A stretch of DNA of 28,121 bases. It comes from an uncultured Clostridia bacterium (lineage in GTDB: Bacteria > Bacillota > Clostridia > UBA1381). The stretch's first letter is position 1. The number at the start of each line of letters is the position of its first letter. The notes under the pieces are model-generated. The model did no database searches. It had not been told where the DNA came from and worked only from the letters and a program-made list of their open reading frames with translations. Below are positions 7,766 through 15,783 of the stretch, one piece after another. A program made the position numbers and the translations under genes. The stretch covers positions 1 to 28,121 of the forward strand of contig CAJOPD010000091.1 in assembly GCA_905236685.1 (NCBI GenBank), read 5' to 3'.

Positions 7766-9178
7766 ATGCTTGACTACAAGTTGAAAATCGGACTTGTACC
7801 GATGCGGCGAAATACGACCGACAGACCGAAAGGCACCTTTTTGACTTGGTATTCCGCAGAGCAACGCGGCGAAAGGTTTGTAAAGTATATTGAGGAAAAC
7901 TTTACAACCGACAAGGTATCCTTTGTAGACGCAGACGGACTCGGTCATAAAAATCTTATTTATGATGACGCCTCCGCAAAGGATATAATAAACCGCTTTA
8001 AAGAAAATGATGTAGATGCCGTATTTATTATAAACTGTAATTTCGGCAACGAGGAAGCGGCGGCGGATATTGCGATGGCACTCGGTAAGCCCGTGCTTTT
8101 GTGGGCGCCGCTTGATGACGAGTACTATGTAGACGGTATGCGTCCGACAGACTCGCAGTGCGGTCTTTTCGGAGTATCGCGCCAGATGCAGAGATTTCAT
8201 ATACCGTTTTCCCATCTCCCTTGCTGCCGTGTAGAGAGTGAGGAATTTAAAAAAGGCTTTGAAAGCTTTTTGAGCGTTTCCTGTATGGTCAAGAACTTTA
8301 CAGGCTTGCGTATAGGTCAGGTAGGACTTCGTCCCGCACCCTTTTTCTCTGTTATATGGAATGAGGGTGACCTTATGGAAAAGTTCGGCATAAAGATTAT
8401 TCCGATAAATTTTGCGGTTATCGAGCAGAGAATGAAAGCGGTGCTTTCGGAAAAGCCTGCTGAAATGAAGGAGATTGAGGAGTATATCCGCAAGAACTAC
8501 AAGCTTGATGACCTTACACCGCAGTATTTGGAGCGAATGTCTGCTATGACGATTATGTATAAGCGGCTCTTTGACGAGTTCAATCTCGATGCGGTTTCGG
8601 CGGAGTGCTGGACAGCAACGCCGGTAATGTTTGACGGTCTTGCACCGTGTACGGTTTACGGACTTTTGAATGATATGGGCTATCTTGTATCGTGCGAAAG
8701 CGATATGCACTGCCTGATGACTATGGTGCTGTTAAAATGCGCAACACTTGGCGAGGGCAAACCGCTCTTTGGTGAGTTCACGGTCCGCCACCCCGAAAAC
8801 AAAAATGCAGAGCTTTTATGGCATTGCGGTCCGTTTCCGCTATCGCAAAAGGCGGAAAGCGGCACAGATTCTGTTGCAAGGCTGGTAAATCAAAGGTCTT
8901 GGTTCAGGGCGAAGGACGGTACATACACTGTTGCAAGAATTGACAGAGAAGACGGGGAATATATGATACTGCCGCTTGTTGCAAATACGGCAGAGGGACC
9001 TCAGACACACGGAACATATATCTGGGCGGAATTCCCCGACCTGCAAAAGATAGAAGACAGATTGCTTGACGGACCTTATATTCATCATTTTGTAGAAATA
9101 GCGGGAGATTATAAAAAGGAAATCAAGGAATTTTGTAAATATTTTAAAAATTTAAAGGTTGATACCGAGGTAGAATAA
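7766..9178 (+). CDS. L-fucose/L-arabinose isomerase-like protein
   Basis: Cytosolic protein of 470 residues resembling the bacterial L-fucose isomerase/arabinose isomerase fold family, which interconverts aldoses and ketoses with a divalent metal. The C-terminal half carries the expected metal ligands: Glu280 in SAECW, Asp313 in CESDMH and His353 in LWHCGPF, matching the Glu-Asp-His triad of fucose isomerase. It is shorter than true FucI (about 590 residues), and its N-terminal half (IGLVPMRRNTTDR, then NCNFGNEEAA) belongs to the diverged group usually annotated only as 'L-fucose/L-arabinose isomerase family'. As first gene of the operon behind a strong promoter it probably defines the substrate. 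The sugar is unknown. Confidence 0.82.
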   Translation: MLDYKLKIGLVPMRRNTTDRPKGTFLTWYSAEQRGERFVKYIEENFTTDKVSFVDADGLGHKNLIYDDASAKDIINRFKENDVDAVFIINCNFGNEEAAADIAMALGKPVLLWAPLDDEYYVDGMRPTDSQCGLFGVSRQMQRFHIPFSHLPCCRVESEEFKKGFESFLSVSCMVKNFTGLRIGQVGLRPAPFFSVIWNEGDLMEKFGIKIIPINFAVIEQRMKAVLSEKPAEMKEIEEYIRKNYKLDDLTPQYLERMSAMTIMYKRLFDEFNLDAVSAECWTATPVMFDGLAPCTVYGLLNDMGYLVSCESDMHCLMTMVLLKCATLGEGKPLFGEFTVRHPENKNAELLWHCGPFPLSQKAESGTDSVARLVNQRSWFRAKDGTYTVARIDREDGEYMILPLVANTAEGPQTHGTYIWAEFPDLQKIEDRLLDGPYIHHFVEIAGDYKKEIKEFCKYFKNLKVDTEVE

Positions 9179-9194
9179 CAGGAGGAGAAGAAAG

Positions 9195-10619
9195 ATGACG
9201 GATTTTTTATTTGATGTGATTGCGACCGAGTTGGAGGACGCAGTCGGAAGAGAGAATTGTTCAACAAGAACAATTGACAAGCTCACACACAGCGTTGATT
9301 ATTTCTGGCTTTCAAGAATGTGGGCGGACAGAGGACTTCGTATGCCGGAGGGCGACTTTGTTGTAGCGCCTAAGGACGCGAAGGAGGTTTCCGCAGTCCT
9401 AAAAATTGCCAATTACTACAAAATTCCAGTGACAACATGGGGCGCAGGCGGCGGAACACAAGGTGGCGCCATACCCGTATGCGGCGGTATTGTTCTTGAC
9501 ACAAAGAGAATGAACAAGATTTATGATGTAAATGAAAAGGGTATGTACATAGAATGCGGTACGGGCGCGATATATAAGCATATTGAATGGGCGGCAAATG
9601 AAAAGGGATATGCAACAATGCACTATCCTTCATCGCTTACCTGCTCAACGGTCGGCGGATTTTTAGCTCACCGCGGTATCGGCGTATCTTCAACAAAATA
9701 CGGAAAGATTGACGATATGGTGCTTCAAATGGAGGTTGTTCTTCCTAACGGCGATATTATCGAAACTTCGCCTGCACCAAAGCACGCAGCAGGTCCTGAC
9801 CTTAACCAGATATTTATCGGATCAGAGGGAACGCTCGGCGTTATGACAAAGGCACAGATGAGAATTTACGAGCAGCCCGAGTCCCGTCAGTTCAGAGGAT
9901 TTTTGTTCCATAATATGACAGACGCATTTAATGCAGGAAGAGAGCTTCTGCAAAAATTCAAGCCGTCTGTAATGCGTCTTTATGACGAGGCGGAAACAGC
10001 GTCCTTAATCAAGAAGATTGTCGGTGTTGAAAAGAAGGGTGCGTTTATGAATATCGCCATTGAAGGTGTTGCCGAAATGGTTGAGCTTGAAAAGAAAATT
10101 CTTCTTGAAACCTTTGGTAAATACGGTGCAGAGGACTTAGGCTCCGAGTACGGCGAGAAGTGGTGGAAGGAGAAGATTACCTTCTTCTATCCGGGACATA
10201 TGATGGATATTCCGCAGTGCTTTGGTACAATGGACACAATAGCACCTTATGACAAGATTGAAAACATCTATTGGGAAATGAAAAAGGCTATTGAAACCAA
10301 CTTCCCGCAGGCTAAGTTTATTGCCCATTTCTCACATTGGTATGAGTGGGGCTGTATGATTTATGACAGGTTTATCGTTGACGGCGACAAGGTGCCTCAG
10401 GATCCGCACGAAGCGTTCAGACTTCATCAGGAAATCTGGAACTGCGGTGTAAGAACGGCGCTTGCAAACGGCGGTGTTGTAAACGACCATCACGGTGTCG
10501 GAATTAAGCTCGGAAGACTTATGAAAGAGCAGTACGGTCCTGCAATGCAGGTATTTACAGGAATAAAGAAACAGCTTGACCCGAACGGAATTATGAATCC
10601 GTTTAAGCTTGGACTGTAA
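9195..10619 (+). CDS. FAD-linked oxidoreductase, GlcD/alkyl-DHAP-synthase-like
   Basis: A 474-residue flavoprotein of the vanillyl-alcohol-oxidase superfamily. The FAD-binding domain (about 40-225) shows WGAGGGTQGG, STVGGFLAH and IGSEGTLGV. The C-terminal domain has ANGGVVNDHHGVGIKLG with His432-His433, ending in LDPNGIMNPFKLGL. The HHGVG pattern is closest to alkyl-dihydroxyacetone-phosphate synthase, while the fold is shared with glycolate and D-lactate dehydrogenases. It would oxidise a 2-hydroxy acid or a sugar-derived alcohol. No signal peptide or membrane segment is seen. The next gene encodes an Fe-S protein and a fused Etf lies downstream, so electrons probably leave the FAD through those partners. 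AGGAGG precedes the start. Confidence 0.87.
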   Translation: MTDFLFDVIATELEDAVGRENCSTRTIDKLTHSVDYFWLSRMWADRGLRMPEGDFVVAPKDAKEVSAVLKIANYYKIPVTTWGAGGGTQGGAIPVCGGIVLDTKRMNKIYDVNEKGMYIECGTGAIYKHIEWAANEKGYATMHYPSSLTCSTVGGFLAHRGIGVSSTKYGKIDDMVLQMEVVLPNGDIIETSPAPKHAAGPDLNQIFIGSEGTLGVMTKAQMRIYEQPESRQFRGFLFHNMTDAFNAGRELLQKFKPSVMRLYDEAETASLIKKIVGVEKKGAFMNIAIEGVAEMVELEKKILLETFGKYGAEDLGSEYGEKWWKEKITFFYPGHMMDIPQCFGTMDTIAPYDKIENIYWEMKKAIETNFPQAKFIAHFSHWYEWGCMIYDRFIVDGDKVPQDPHEAFRLHQEIWNCGVRTALANGGVVNDHHGVGIKLGRLMKEQYGPAMQVFTGIKKQLDPNGIMNPFKLGL

Positions 10620-10624
10620 GGAGG
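10618..10624 (+). promoter_or_regulatory. Ribosome binding site deciding the Fe-S protein start
   Basis: AAGGAGG overlaps the stop codon of the FAD gene and lies 8 bases before ATG at 10633. The TTG at 10609 and the ATG at 10627 are badly placed relative to it, so 10633 is preferred. Confidence 0.8.
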
Positions 10625-10632
10625 AAATGATA

Positions 10633-11715
10633 ATGCAATTTACACAAAAATCAAAAGAACACATAGATAGCTGCCGTTTTTGCTGGATGTGTCATCATGT
10701 ATGTCCTATCGGTAATGCAACAGGTCTGGAAAGAAATACAGCAAGGGCAAGAGCTTTGGGACTTTCTCTTGTAATGAGAGATGCTATCGACTACTCTGAC
10801 GATATTATAAACAATGTTTATGAATGCTCGCTTTGCGGCGGCTGTATGACAGACTGTGTAACAGGCTGGGATCCGGTTATGTTCACGAAGGAAGCAAGAC
10901 TTGGCGCTGCTTTGGACGGAAAACTTCCCGATTATGTAATGACAATGATTACAAATATGCAGAAAAAGGGTAATATTTACGGTGCAAGACTGGGCAAAGC
11001 ACTTTCCGAAAAGATAAAGCCGCTTAAAAAGAGCGATACGCTTTTCTTCCTGGGTGCTGACGCAAGGTATAAGGCGCCGAAATGCGCGGTAGAGGCAATA
11101 GACCTTCTTAAAAAGCTGGGCGTAAGCTTTACGGTTTTGGAGAATGAGCCTGACAGCAGCTACGGTATGGACTTTTTAGTAAGCGCAAGCGCTGAAACAA
11201 AGGAAATTGCAGAAAAATGTGCAAAGGTACTGTCCGGATATAAGACAGTTATATTCTATGACCCTGCCGATGCAAAGATTGTCAAGAGGGAATATAAGGA
11301 ATGGGGAATTAAGGTAAAAGCTGATGTAATGACATTTGCAGAATTCCTCGCGAAAACCCTTAAAAAGCAAAAGGTGAAAAAGAGCAAATTTGTGTTCACT
11401 CCTCAGGACAGCGCTATTTCTGCCCGCGATCTTGAAGAAACGGAAGCTATCCGAACAGTTTTAACAAAAATCGGTACCGTTTCGGAAATGCTTTTAAACC
11501 GCAATTACACAATGCTCGCAGGAAATCTCATTATGAATGAGTATATGGGCGATGTTATGAAGAAGATAGCAAAGAACAGATGGATTAACGCTCAAAATGC
11601 AGATGCAAAAATCCTTGTTACCGAAAGCCCCGCAGAGTATGTAATGCTGTCAAAGACAAAACCTGCTGGTATTGAGCTTTTAAGCTTAGAGGAGGCAGTA
11701 TTAAAATGCTTGTAA
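10633..11715 (+). CDS. Two-cluster Fe-S electron-transfer protein (GlcF/HdrD-like, CCG domain degenerate)
   Basis: 360 residues. The N-terminus holds two ferredoxin-type motifs: Cys14, 17, 20 and 24 (CRFCWMCHHVCP) and Cys65, 68, 71 and 75 (CSLCGGCMTDC), enough for two [4Fe-4S] clusters. The rest follows the outline of the GlcF/HdrD 'CCG' domains, but the expected CCG cysteines are replaced (around EPDSSYGMDF) and the later C-x-x-C reads DPADAK. It therefore appears to be only an electron relay without the extra metal site. It probably links the FAD dehydrogenase encoded upstream to the fused Etf encoded at 17256. Its end overlaps the aldolase gene by 10 bases. Confidence 0.85.
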   Translation: MQFTQKSKEHIDSCRFCWMCHHVCPIGNATGLERNTARARALGLSLVMRDAIDYSDDIINNVYECSLCGGCMTDCVTGWDPVMFTKEARLGAALDGKLPDYVMTMITNMQKKGNIYGARLGKALSEKIKPLKKSDTLFFLGADARYKAPKCAVEAIDLLKKLGVSFTVLENEPDSSYGMDFLVSASAETKEIAEKCAKVLSGYKTVIFYDPADAKIVKREYKEWGIKVKADVMTFAEFLAKTLKKQKVKKSKFVFTPQDSAISARDLEETEAIRTVLTKIGTVSEMLLNRNYTMLAGNLIMNEYMGDVMKKIAKNRWINAQNADAKILVTESPAEYVMLSKTKPAGIELLSLEEAVLKCL

Positions 11716-12545
11716 ATCTTAAAACAGTTATAGATATAGCGGAAAAGGGAAATTTTGCGATACCTGCATTTAATGTTTACAATATGGAAACCGTTATGGG
11801 AGCATTGAAGGCGGCAGAGGAGATGAGAGCGCCTGTAATTATGCAGGTTTATCCGCGGCTTATGAAGGAGGAGGCAGGATACTTTTTAGCGCCTGTAATC
11901 AAGGCGGCGGCGGAAAAAGCAACAGTTCCTGTGTGCTTCCACTTAGACCACGGTCCCTCCGAGCTTGAAACTACCCGTTCAATCCGCTACGGCGCAACGG
12001 GAATTATGCTTGACGGCTCAACGCTTCCTTTTGAAGATAATATAGCGCTGACAAAGAGAGTGGTTGATACCTGTTCATATCTTGATATACAGGTTGAAGG
12101 CGAGCTTGGTCATGTAGGTACAACTGCCGATAGTGATATGGACGAATTTACAACTCCGGAGGACGCAAAAAGATTTGTTGAGGAAACAGGTGTTACCTGC
12201 CTTGCAGTTGCTGTCGGCACAGCACACGGAAGGTATAAAAAGCCGCCAAAGCTCGATATTGAGCGTATAAAGGAAATCCGCAAGGCTACCGGTAATGCAG
12301 CGCTTGTACTGCACGGCGGCAGCGGTGTTCCCGATGAAGAAATCAAAAAAGCGGTAGCGGCAGGAATTCGTAAAATGAATTTTGCAACAGATATATGCTA
12401 TGCTTTCCTTGACTGCTGCCTTGAAGAGCTGCAAAAGCCTGACCGCACTGTCGCAATAGATAACTTTATGAAAAAGCCTATTGAGGCAGTAAAGGATTTT
12501 TGCATTACAAGAATTAAGCTTGTCGGTGCAGACGGAAGGGCATAA
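11706..12545 (+). CDS. Class II fructose-bisphosphate-aldolase-family aldolase
   Basis: Zinc-dependent aldolase of 279 residues, in the size range of GatY/KbaY/IolJ. Motifs: CFHLDHG with catalytic Asp81 and zinc ligand His82; VEGELGHVG; VAVGTAHG with His174; LHGGSG with His203; and NFATD at 225. It would cleave a phosphorylated ketose or keto acid into dihydroxyacetone phosphate plus an aldehyde. Being next to PfkB-kinase and IolB-like genes, it may act like IolJ, which makes malonate semialdehyde. A sugar 1-phosphate or a sugar 1,6-bisphosphate is equally possible. The ATG lies within the end of the Fe-S gene, with GAGGAGG upstream, suggesting coupled translation. Confidence 0.9.
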   Translation: MLVNLKTVIDIAEKGNFAIPAFNVYNMETVMGALKAAEEMRAPVIMQVYPRLMKEEAGYFLAPVIKAAAEKATVPVCFHLDHGPSELETTRSIRYGATGIMLDGSTLPFEDNIALTKRVVDTCSYLDIQVEGELGHVGTTADSDMDEFTTPEDAKRFVEETGVTCLAVAVGTAHGRYKKPPKLDIERIKEIRKATGNAALVLHGGSGVPDEEIKKAVAAGIRKMNFATDICYAFLDCCLEELQKPDRTVAIDNFMKKPIEAVKDFCITRIKLVGADGRA

Positions 12546-12548
12546 ATT

Positions 12549-13463
12549 ATGAATAAAATAGTCGGAATAGGTGCAAATGTGTATGATACGCTTATAACTT
12601 TAAAAAGTTATCCGCGTGAAGACACAAAAATGCAATGCGAAAACATCAGAATGAGCGGCGGCGGGCCCTGTGCAACAGGGCTTGTGGCCGCCAGTAAGCT
12701 TGGGGCGGAATGTGCATTTATAGGGAATATGGCGGACGATGCGGGCGGCGCCTTTTTGAAGTCCGATTTTGAAAAGTTCGGTGTATCAACCGAATTTTGC
12801 TCATTTATAGAGGGTTGCAATTCCTTTTCGTCGTGTATATGGCTCGGAAACGATAAGGCGACAAGAACCTGTGTTTTTGATAAGGGAAATCTTCCAAAGA
12901 CCGAAATTGACAAAAAATCGGCAAAAGCAATTGCCGACGCCGAGGTGCTTATGGTGGACGGCAATGATTTGGACGCGGCGATAGAGGGCGCAAAAATCGC
13001 GCATAAGGGCGGCACAAAAGTGCTTTATGATGCAGGCGGACTGTATAGAGGAATTGAAAAGCTTCTTCCGTATGCCGATATTTTAATTCCGTCAGAGGAA
13101 TTTGCACTCGGGCACACAGGCGCCGCGACTTGTGAAGATGCGGCAAAGATGCTTTTCAGCAAATACTCACCCCAGATTGTTGTAATAACGCGCGGAAAAA
13201 AGGGCGGAATACTCTATGACGGCAAAAAAACCGAAAGCTATCCTGCAATGAAGGTTAAGGTTGTCGACTCAAACGGCGCAGGCGATGTTTTCCACGGTGC
13301 GTTTGCGTTTGCGTTAACAAGGGGATATGATGCGTATAAATCCTGCATTTTTTCAAGCGCGGTATCGGCGTTAAAATGTACTAAGGTGGGCGCACGAGAT
13401 GCCGTGCCCACATTTGTCGAAACTGTTAAATTTTTAAAGGAGTGTGGATATGATGAATTTTAA
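12549..13463 (+). CDS. PfkB-family carbohydrate kinase
   Basis: A 304-residue sugar kinase of the ribokinase family, cytosolic. It shows MSGGGPCATGLVAASKLG near residue 35 and the C-terminal signature DSNGAGDVFHGAF with catalytic Asp246. It starts three bases after the aldolase stop codon and overlaps the IolB-like gene by 14 bases. In the inositol pathway a PfkB kinase (IolC) acts between IolB and the aldolase, and the gene order here (aldolase, kinase, isomerase) fits that, but IolC itself is usually longer and has DATGAGD. The substrate is therefore left open: 2-deoxy-5-ketogluconate, another keto sugar acid or a ketose. Confidence 0.88.
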   Translation: MNKIVGIGANVYDTLITLKSYPREDTKMQCENIRMSGGGPCATGLVAASKLGAECAFIGNMADDAGGAFLKSDFEKFGVSTEFCSFIEGCNSFSSCIWLGNDKATRTCVFDKGNLPKTEIDKKSAKAIADAEVLMVDGNDLDAAIEGAKIAHKGGTKVLYDAGGLYRGIEKLLPYADILIPSEEFALGHTGAATCEDAAKMLFSKYSPQIVVITRGKKGGILYDGKKTESYPAMKVKVVDSNGAGDVFHGAFAFALTRGYDAYKSCIFSSAVSALKCTKVGARDAVPTFVETVKFLKECGYDEF

Positions 13464-14241
13464 AAAGACATGGAATAAAAAGTACGGAAAATCAGAAATT
13501 TTTGCGCAAGGCAAGTCTTACTGCAAAAATGTTGAAATTGATATGGTAAAGCTCGCAGACGGTGAAGAAAAGGCATACAGCGAGGAAAATAAAGAGTACG
13601 GTCTGCTCATTTTAGGCGGAAAATGTACGGTAGAAGGCAAGGGCTTCAAATACGAAAACATAGGCGAAAGAAAGACCGTTTTTGACGGTCCCGCAACCTG
13701 TGTATATGTTCCGAGAAATACAGATTTTGTGATAAAGGCAATAGGAGAGGTTTCTCTTTGTGTCACAAAATGCCCGTCAAATAAGGACCACGAAGCCGTA
13801 TTGATAAAACCCGAAGATGTTGTTATTAAGGATATGGGTAAACCGGGCTGGCAGCGCCGTGCCTTCTTTATCCTGGACGAAAGGGTAGAGGCTGACCAGA
13901 TATATATCGGCGAATGTTATGTAGAGGGCGGACAATGGGCAAGCTATCCTCCGCATAAACACGATGATATGAATATGCCGACAGAAGCAAATACAGAAGA
14001 AATCTACTACTATGAGTTTGAAAAACCGCAGGGCTTTGGTATTCAGAAGGTTTATACAATGGAAGGCGATATTGATGAAACCTATACCGTAAAATCGGGA
14101 GATTTTGTTGAAATCCCGAGAGGCTATCACCCCTTCCACGCAGCTCCGGGATATAAGAACTATTATCTCTGGATAATGGCAGGACAGGTAAGAGGATTTT
14201 ATATGACGACAGATGAGGAACACAAATGGCTGAACAAGTAA
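13450..14241 (+). CDS. IolB-like isomerase (5-deoxy-glucuronate isomerase family)
   Basis: Double-cupin isomerase of 263 residues (B. subtilis IolB is about 271). Metal-binding residues are all present: His169 and His171 in YPPHKHDD, Glu183/184 in TEEIYYYEF, and His227 in PRGYHPFHAAPG. IolB converts 5-deoxy-D-glucuronate to 2-deoxy-5-keto-D-gluconate in myo-inositol breakdown; the related KduI acts on a pectin-derived keto uronate. The start at 13450 is chosen because AAAGGAG (13436-13442) lies 7 bases upstream; the GTG at 13444 and ATG at 13453 are alternatives. No iolG, iolE or iolD is in the window, so the substrate must come from elsewhere or be a different sugar acid. It overlaps both neighbours. 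Confidence 0.85.
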   Translation: MMNFKKTWNKKYGKSEIFAQGKSYCKNVEIDMVKLADGEEKAYSEENKEYGLLILGGKCTVEGKGFKYENIGERKTVFDGPATCVYVPRNTDFVIKAIGEVSLCVTKCPSNKDHEAVLIKPEDVVIKDMGKPGWQRRAFFILDERVEADQIYIGECYVEGGQWASYPPHKHDDMNMPTEANTEEIYYYEFEKPQGFGIQKVYTMEGDIDETYTVKSGDFVEIPRGYHPFHAAPGYKNYYLWIMAGQVRGFYMTTDEEHKWLNK

Positions 14242-15080
14242 TTTTATCAAATAACCGGATAACAGCAACAATATCATCACGCGGGGCAGAGCTCATCAGC
14301 GTAAAAAAGGAAGGAAAAGAAAAAATCTGGATTGGCACTCCTGAGGTATGGGGCTTTCATTGCCCCGTTCTTTTTCCAATTTGCGGCGGACTTAAAGATG
14401 ATAAGTATATATACGGCGGCAAGGAATATAGCCTTCAAAAACACGGATTTGCGCGGTTGACGGACTTTGAAGTCGAGAGCGTCGGCGGTGAAAAGGCTGT
14501 GTTTCTGCACCGTTTTAATGAAGAAACATTTAAAAAGTTTCCCTTTAAGTATGAGTTCAGGGTTATTTACAGCTTAAACGGCTCGGAGTTAAAGGTCGAA
14601 TATAATGTAAAAAACCTTGCCGAAAGCGAGATGTATTTCTCAGTCGGTGCGCACGAGGGATATTATTGTCCAAACGGCATTGAAGAATACAGTGTTATTT
14701 TTGAAAAGCCCGAGATGCTGGAAAGCAGTATCCTAAACGGTAATCTGCTTGAATACAACACGGTAAATGTCGGCACAAATACCTGCGAGCTTCCGCTTAA
14801 ATATGAATATTTTGCGGCTGACGCGCTTGTATTTTTGAATTTGAAGTCCAAAAAGCTGTCTTTAAAGAACAGAAAAACGGGAGAAACAGTCGGTCTTGAA
14901 TATGAAGGGCACGACTTCCTGCTGCTGTGGACTAAGCCGAATGCAAATTATATTTGCCTCGAACCGTGGTGCGGGTGTCCTGATTTTGTCGACAGCGACT
15001 ACGATTTTAAAAATAAAAAGGGAATAATAAAGCTTTTGGGAAAAGAAGAAACAACAAAGGCACATAAAATTTTGTTCTGA
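14226..15080 (+). CDS. Aldose 1-epimerase (LacX-like mutarotase)
   Basis: Galactose-mutarotase-like protein, 284 residues, cytosolic. It shows PVLFPICGG, KHGFARLTDF with His73, SVGAHEGYYCP with His143, and a Glu246 in ICLEPWCG. These fit the two histidines and the general-base glutamate of aldose epimerases. The LacX/YeaD-like subgroup has mostly unassigned substrates and some members act on hexose 6-phosphates. It overlaps the IolB-like gene by 16 bases, so it is strongly tied to that block. Its likely role is to equilibrate the anomers of the pathway sugar before the isomerase or kinase. Confidence 0.88.
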   Translation: MAEQVILSNNRITATISSRGAELISVKKEGKEKIWIGTPEVWGFHCPVLFPICGGLKDDKYIYGGKEYSLQKHGFARLTDFEVESVGGEKAVFLHRFNEETFKKFPFKYEFRVIYSLNGSELKVEYNVKNLAESEMYFSVGAHEGYYCPNGIEEYSVIFEKPEMLESSILNGNLLEYNTVNVGTNTCELPLKYEYFAADALVFLNLKSKKLSLKNRKTGETVGLEYEGHDFLLLWTKPNANYICLEPWCGCPDFVDSDYDFKNKKGIIKLLGKEETTKAHKILF

Positions 15081-15098
15081 TGCAAGTATCTTCTTGCA
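15081..15098 (+). other. Short intergenic hairpin
   Basis: TGCAAG (15081-15086) and CTTGCA (15093-15098) form a 6-pair stem with a 6-base loop, directly after the epimerase stop codon. It is followed by A-rich rather than T-rich sequence, so it is not a terminator. It may mark an mRNA processing or stability point inside the operon. Confidence 0.35.
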
Positions 15099-15122
15099 GC
15101 ATAAAAAAAGGGGGCATATTAA

Positions 15123-15770
15123 ATGCTTGAAAAACTAAAAAAACTCAATCCCGAACTAAAAGTATACAGCATAAGGGATAAGGAGTTTAAAAAATACGGA
15201 AAAATTCTCGATATAGATACAAACGAGATTGTTTCAGCCTGCGAAAAACTGGAATTGCCCGAAAAAAACAGTCAGTATAAGCCGTCAGTAAAAGCCTTGG
15301 AGGAACTCGGGTGTACAGAAAAATTCCACGAACTGCTCTTTGGCGGCTGTGAGGCACAGATAGGGATATGCAACGGTTATAACAGCGTTATGAACGCGCT
15401 TGAATATCATAAAAGTTCGGAAATCAATGTTGCGGTAACCCCATTGGTGCTGATTTTAGGACTGGAATATGAAATGGAGGGCAATGAGTATAATTCGGAT
15501 AAAGCAGAGGCATTTTATCTGGAAAAAGGCGATGCTGTTGAAGTATTTGCCACATCGCTTCATTACTGTCCGTGTCAGGTAAGCGATACGGGATTTTCCA
15601 GCGTTGTCGTATTGCCGAAAAACACCAATACGCCGCTTGAAAAAGCCAGCGATGACAGACTGTTATTTGCCAAAAATAAATGGCTTATCTGTCACGACGG
15701 AAACGATGCTCTTATTGAAAAGGGCGTATACCCAGGGATACACGGTAAAAATTACGAAATAAAGTATTAG
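15123..15770 (+). CDS. DUF4867-like protein of unknown function
   Basis: A 215-residue soluble protein, probably cupin-like. It resembles the family I recall as DUF4867 (unverified). Visible features: a charged N-terminus (LNPELKVYSIRDKEFKKYG); a middle EAQIGICNGYNSVMNALEYHKSSEINV stretch containing a conserved-looking histidine; LILGLEYEMEGNEY; and AEAFYLEKGDAVEVFATSLHYCPCQV, where Glu and His could bind metal. No signal peptide or membrane segment. It has AAAGGGGG as ribosome site and is followed 13 bases later by the FGGY kinase gene. The context suggests a sugar or sugar-acid isomerase or lyase in the same pathway, but I cannot assign a reaction. Confidence 0.75.
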   Translation: MLEKLKKLNPELKVYSIRDKEFKKYGKILDIDTNEIVSACEKLELPEKNSQYKPSVKALEELGCTEKFHELLFGGCEAQIGICNGYNSVMNALEYHKSSEINVAVTPLVLILGLEYEMEGNEYNSDKAEAFYLEKGDAVEVFATSLHYCPCQVSDTGFSSVVVLPKNTNTPLEKASDDRLLFAKNKWLICHDGNDALIEKGVYPGIHGKNYEIKY

Positions 15771-15783
15771 TGTGTGAGGGAAT

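Noticed and set aside
7697..8710. A 337-codon open frame on the minus strand opposite the isomerase-like gene
   Set aside because: Its translation is rich in Arg, His, Cys and Tyr without any recognisable motif, and it lies wholly opposite a well-supported gene. It is a reading-frame shadow.
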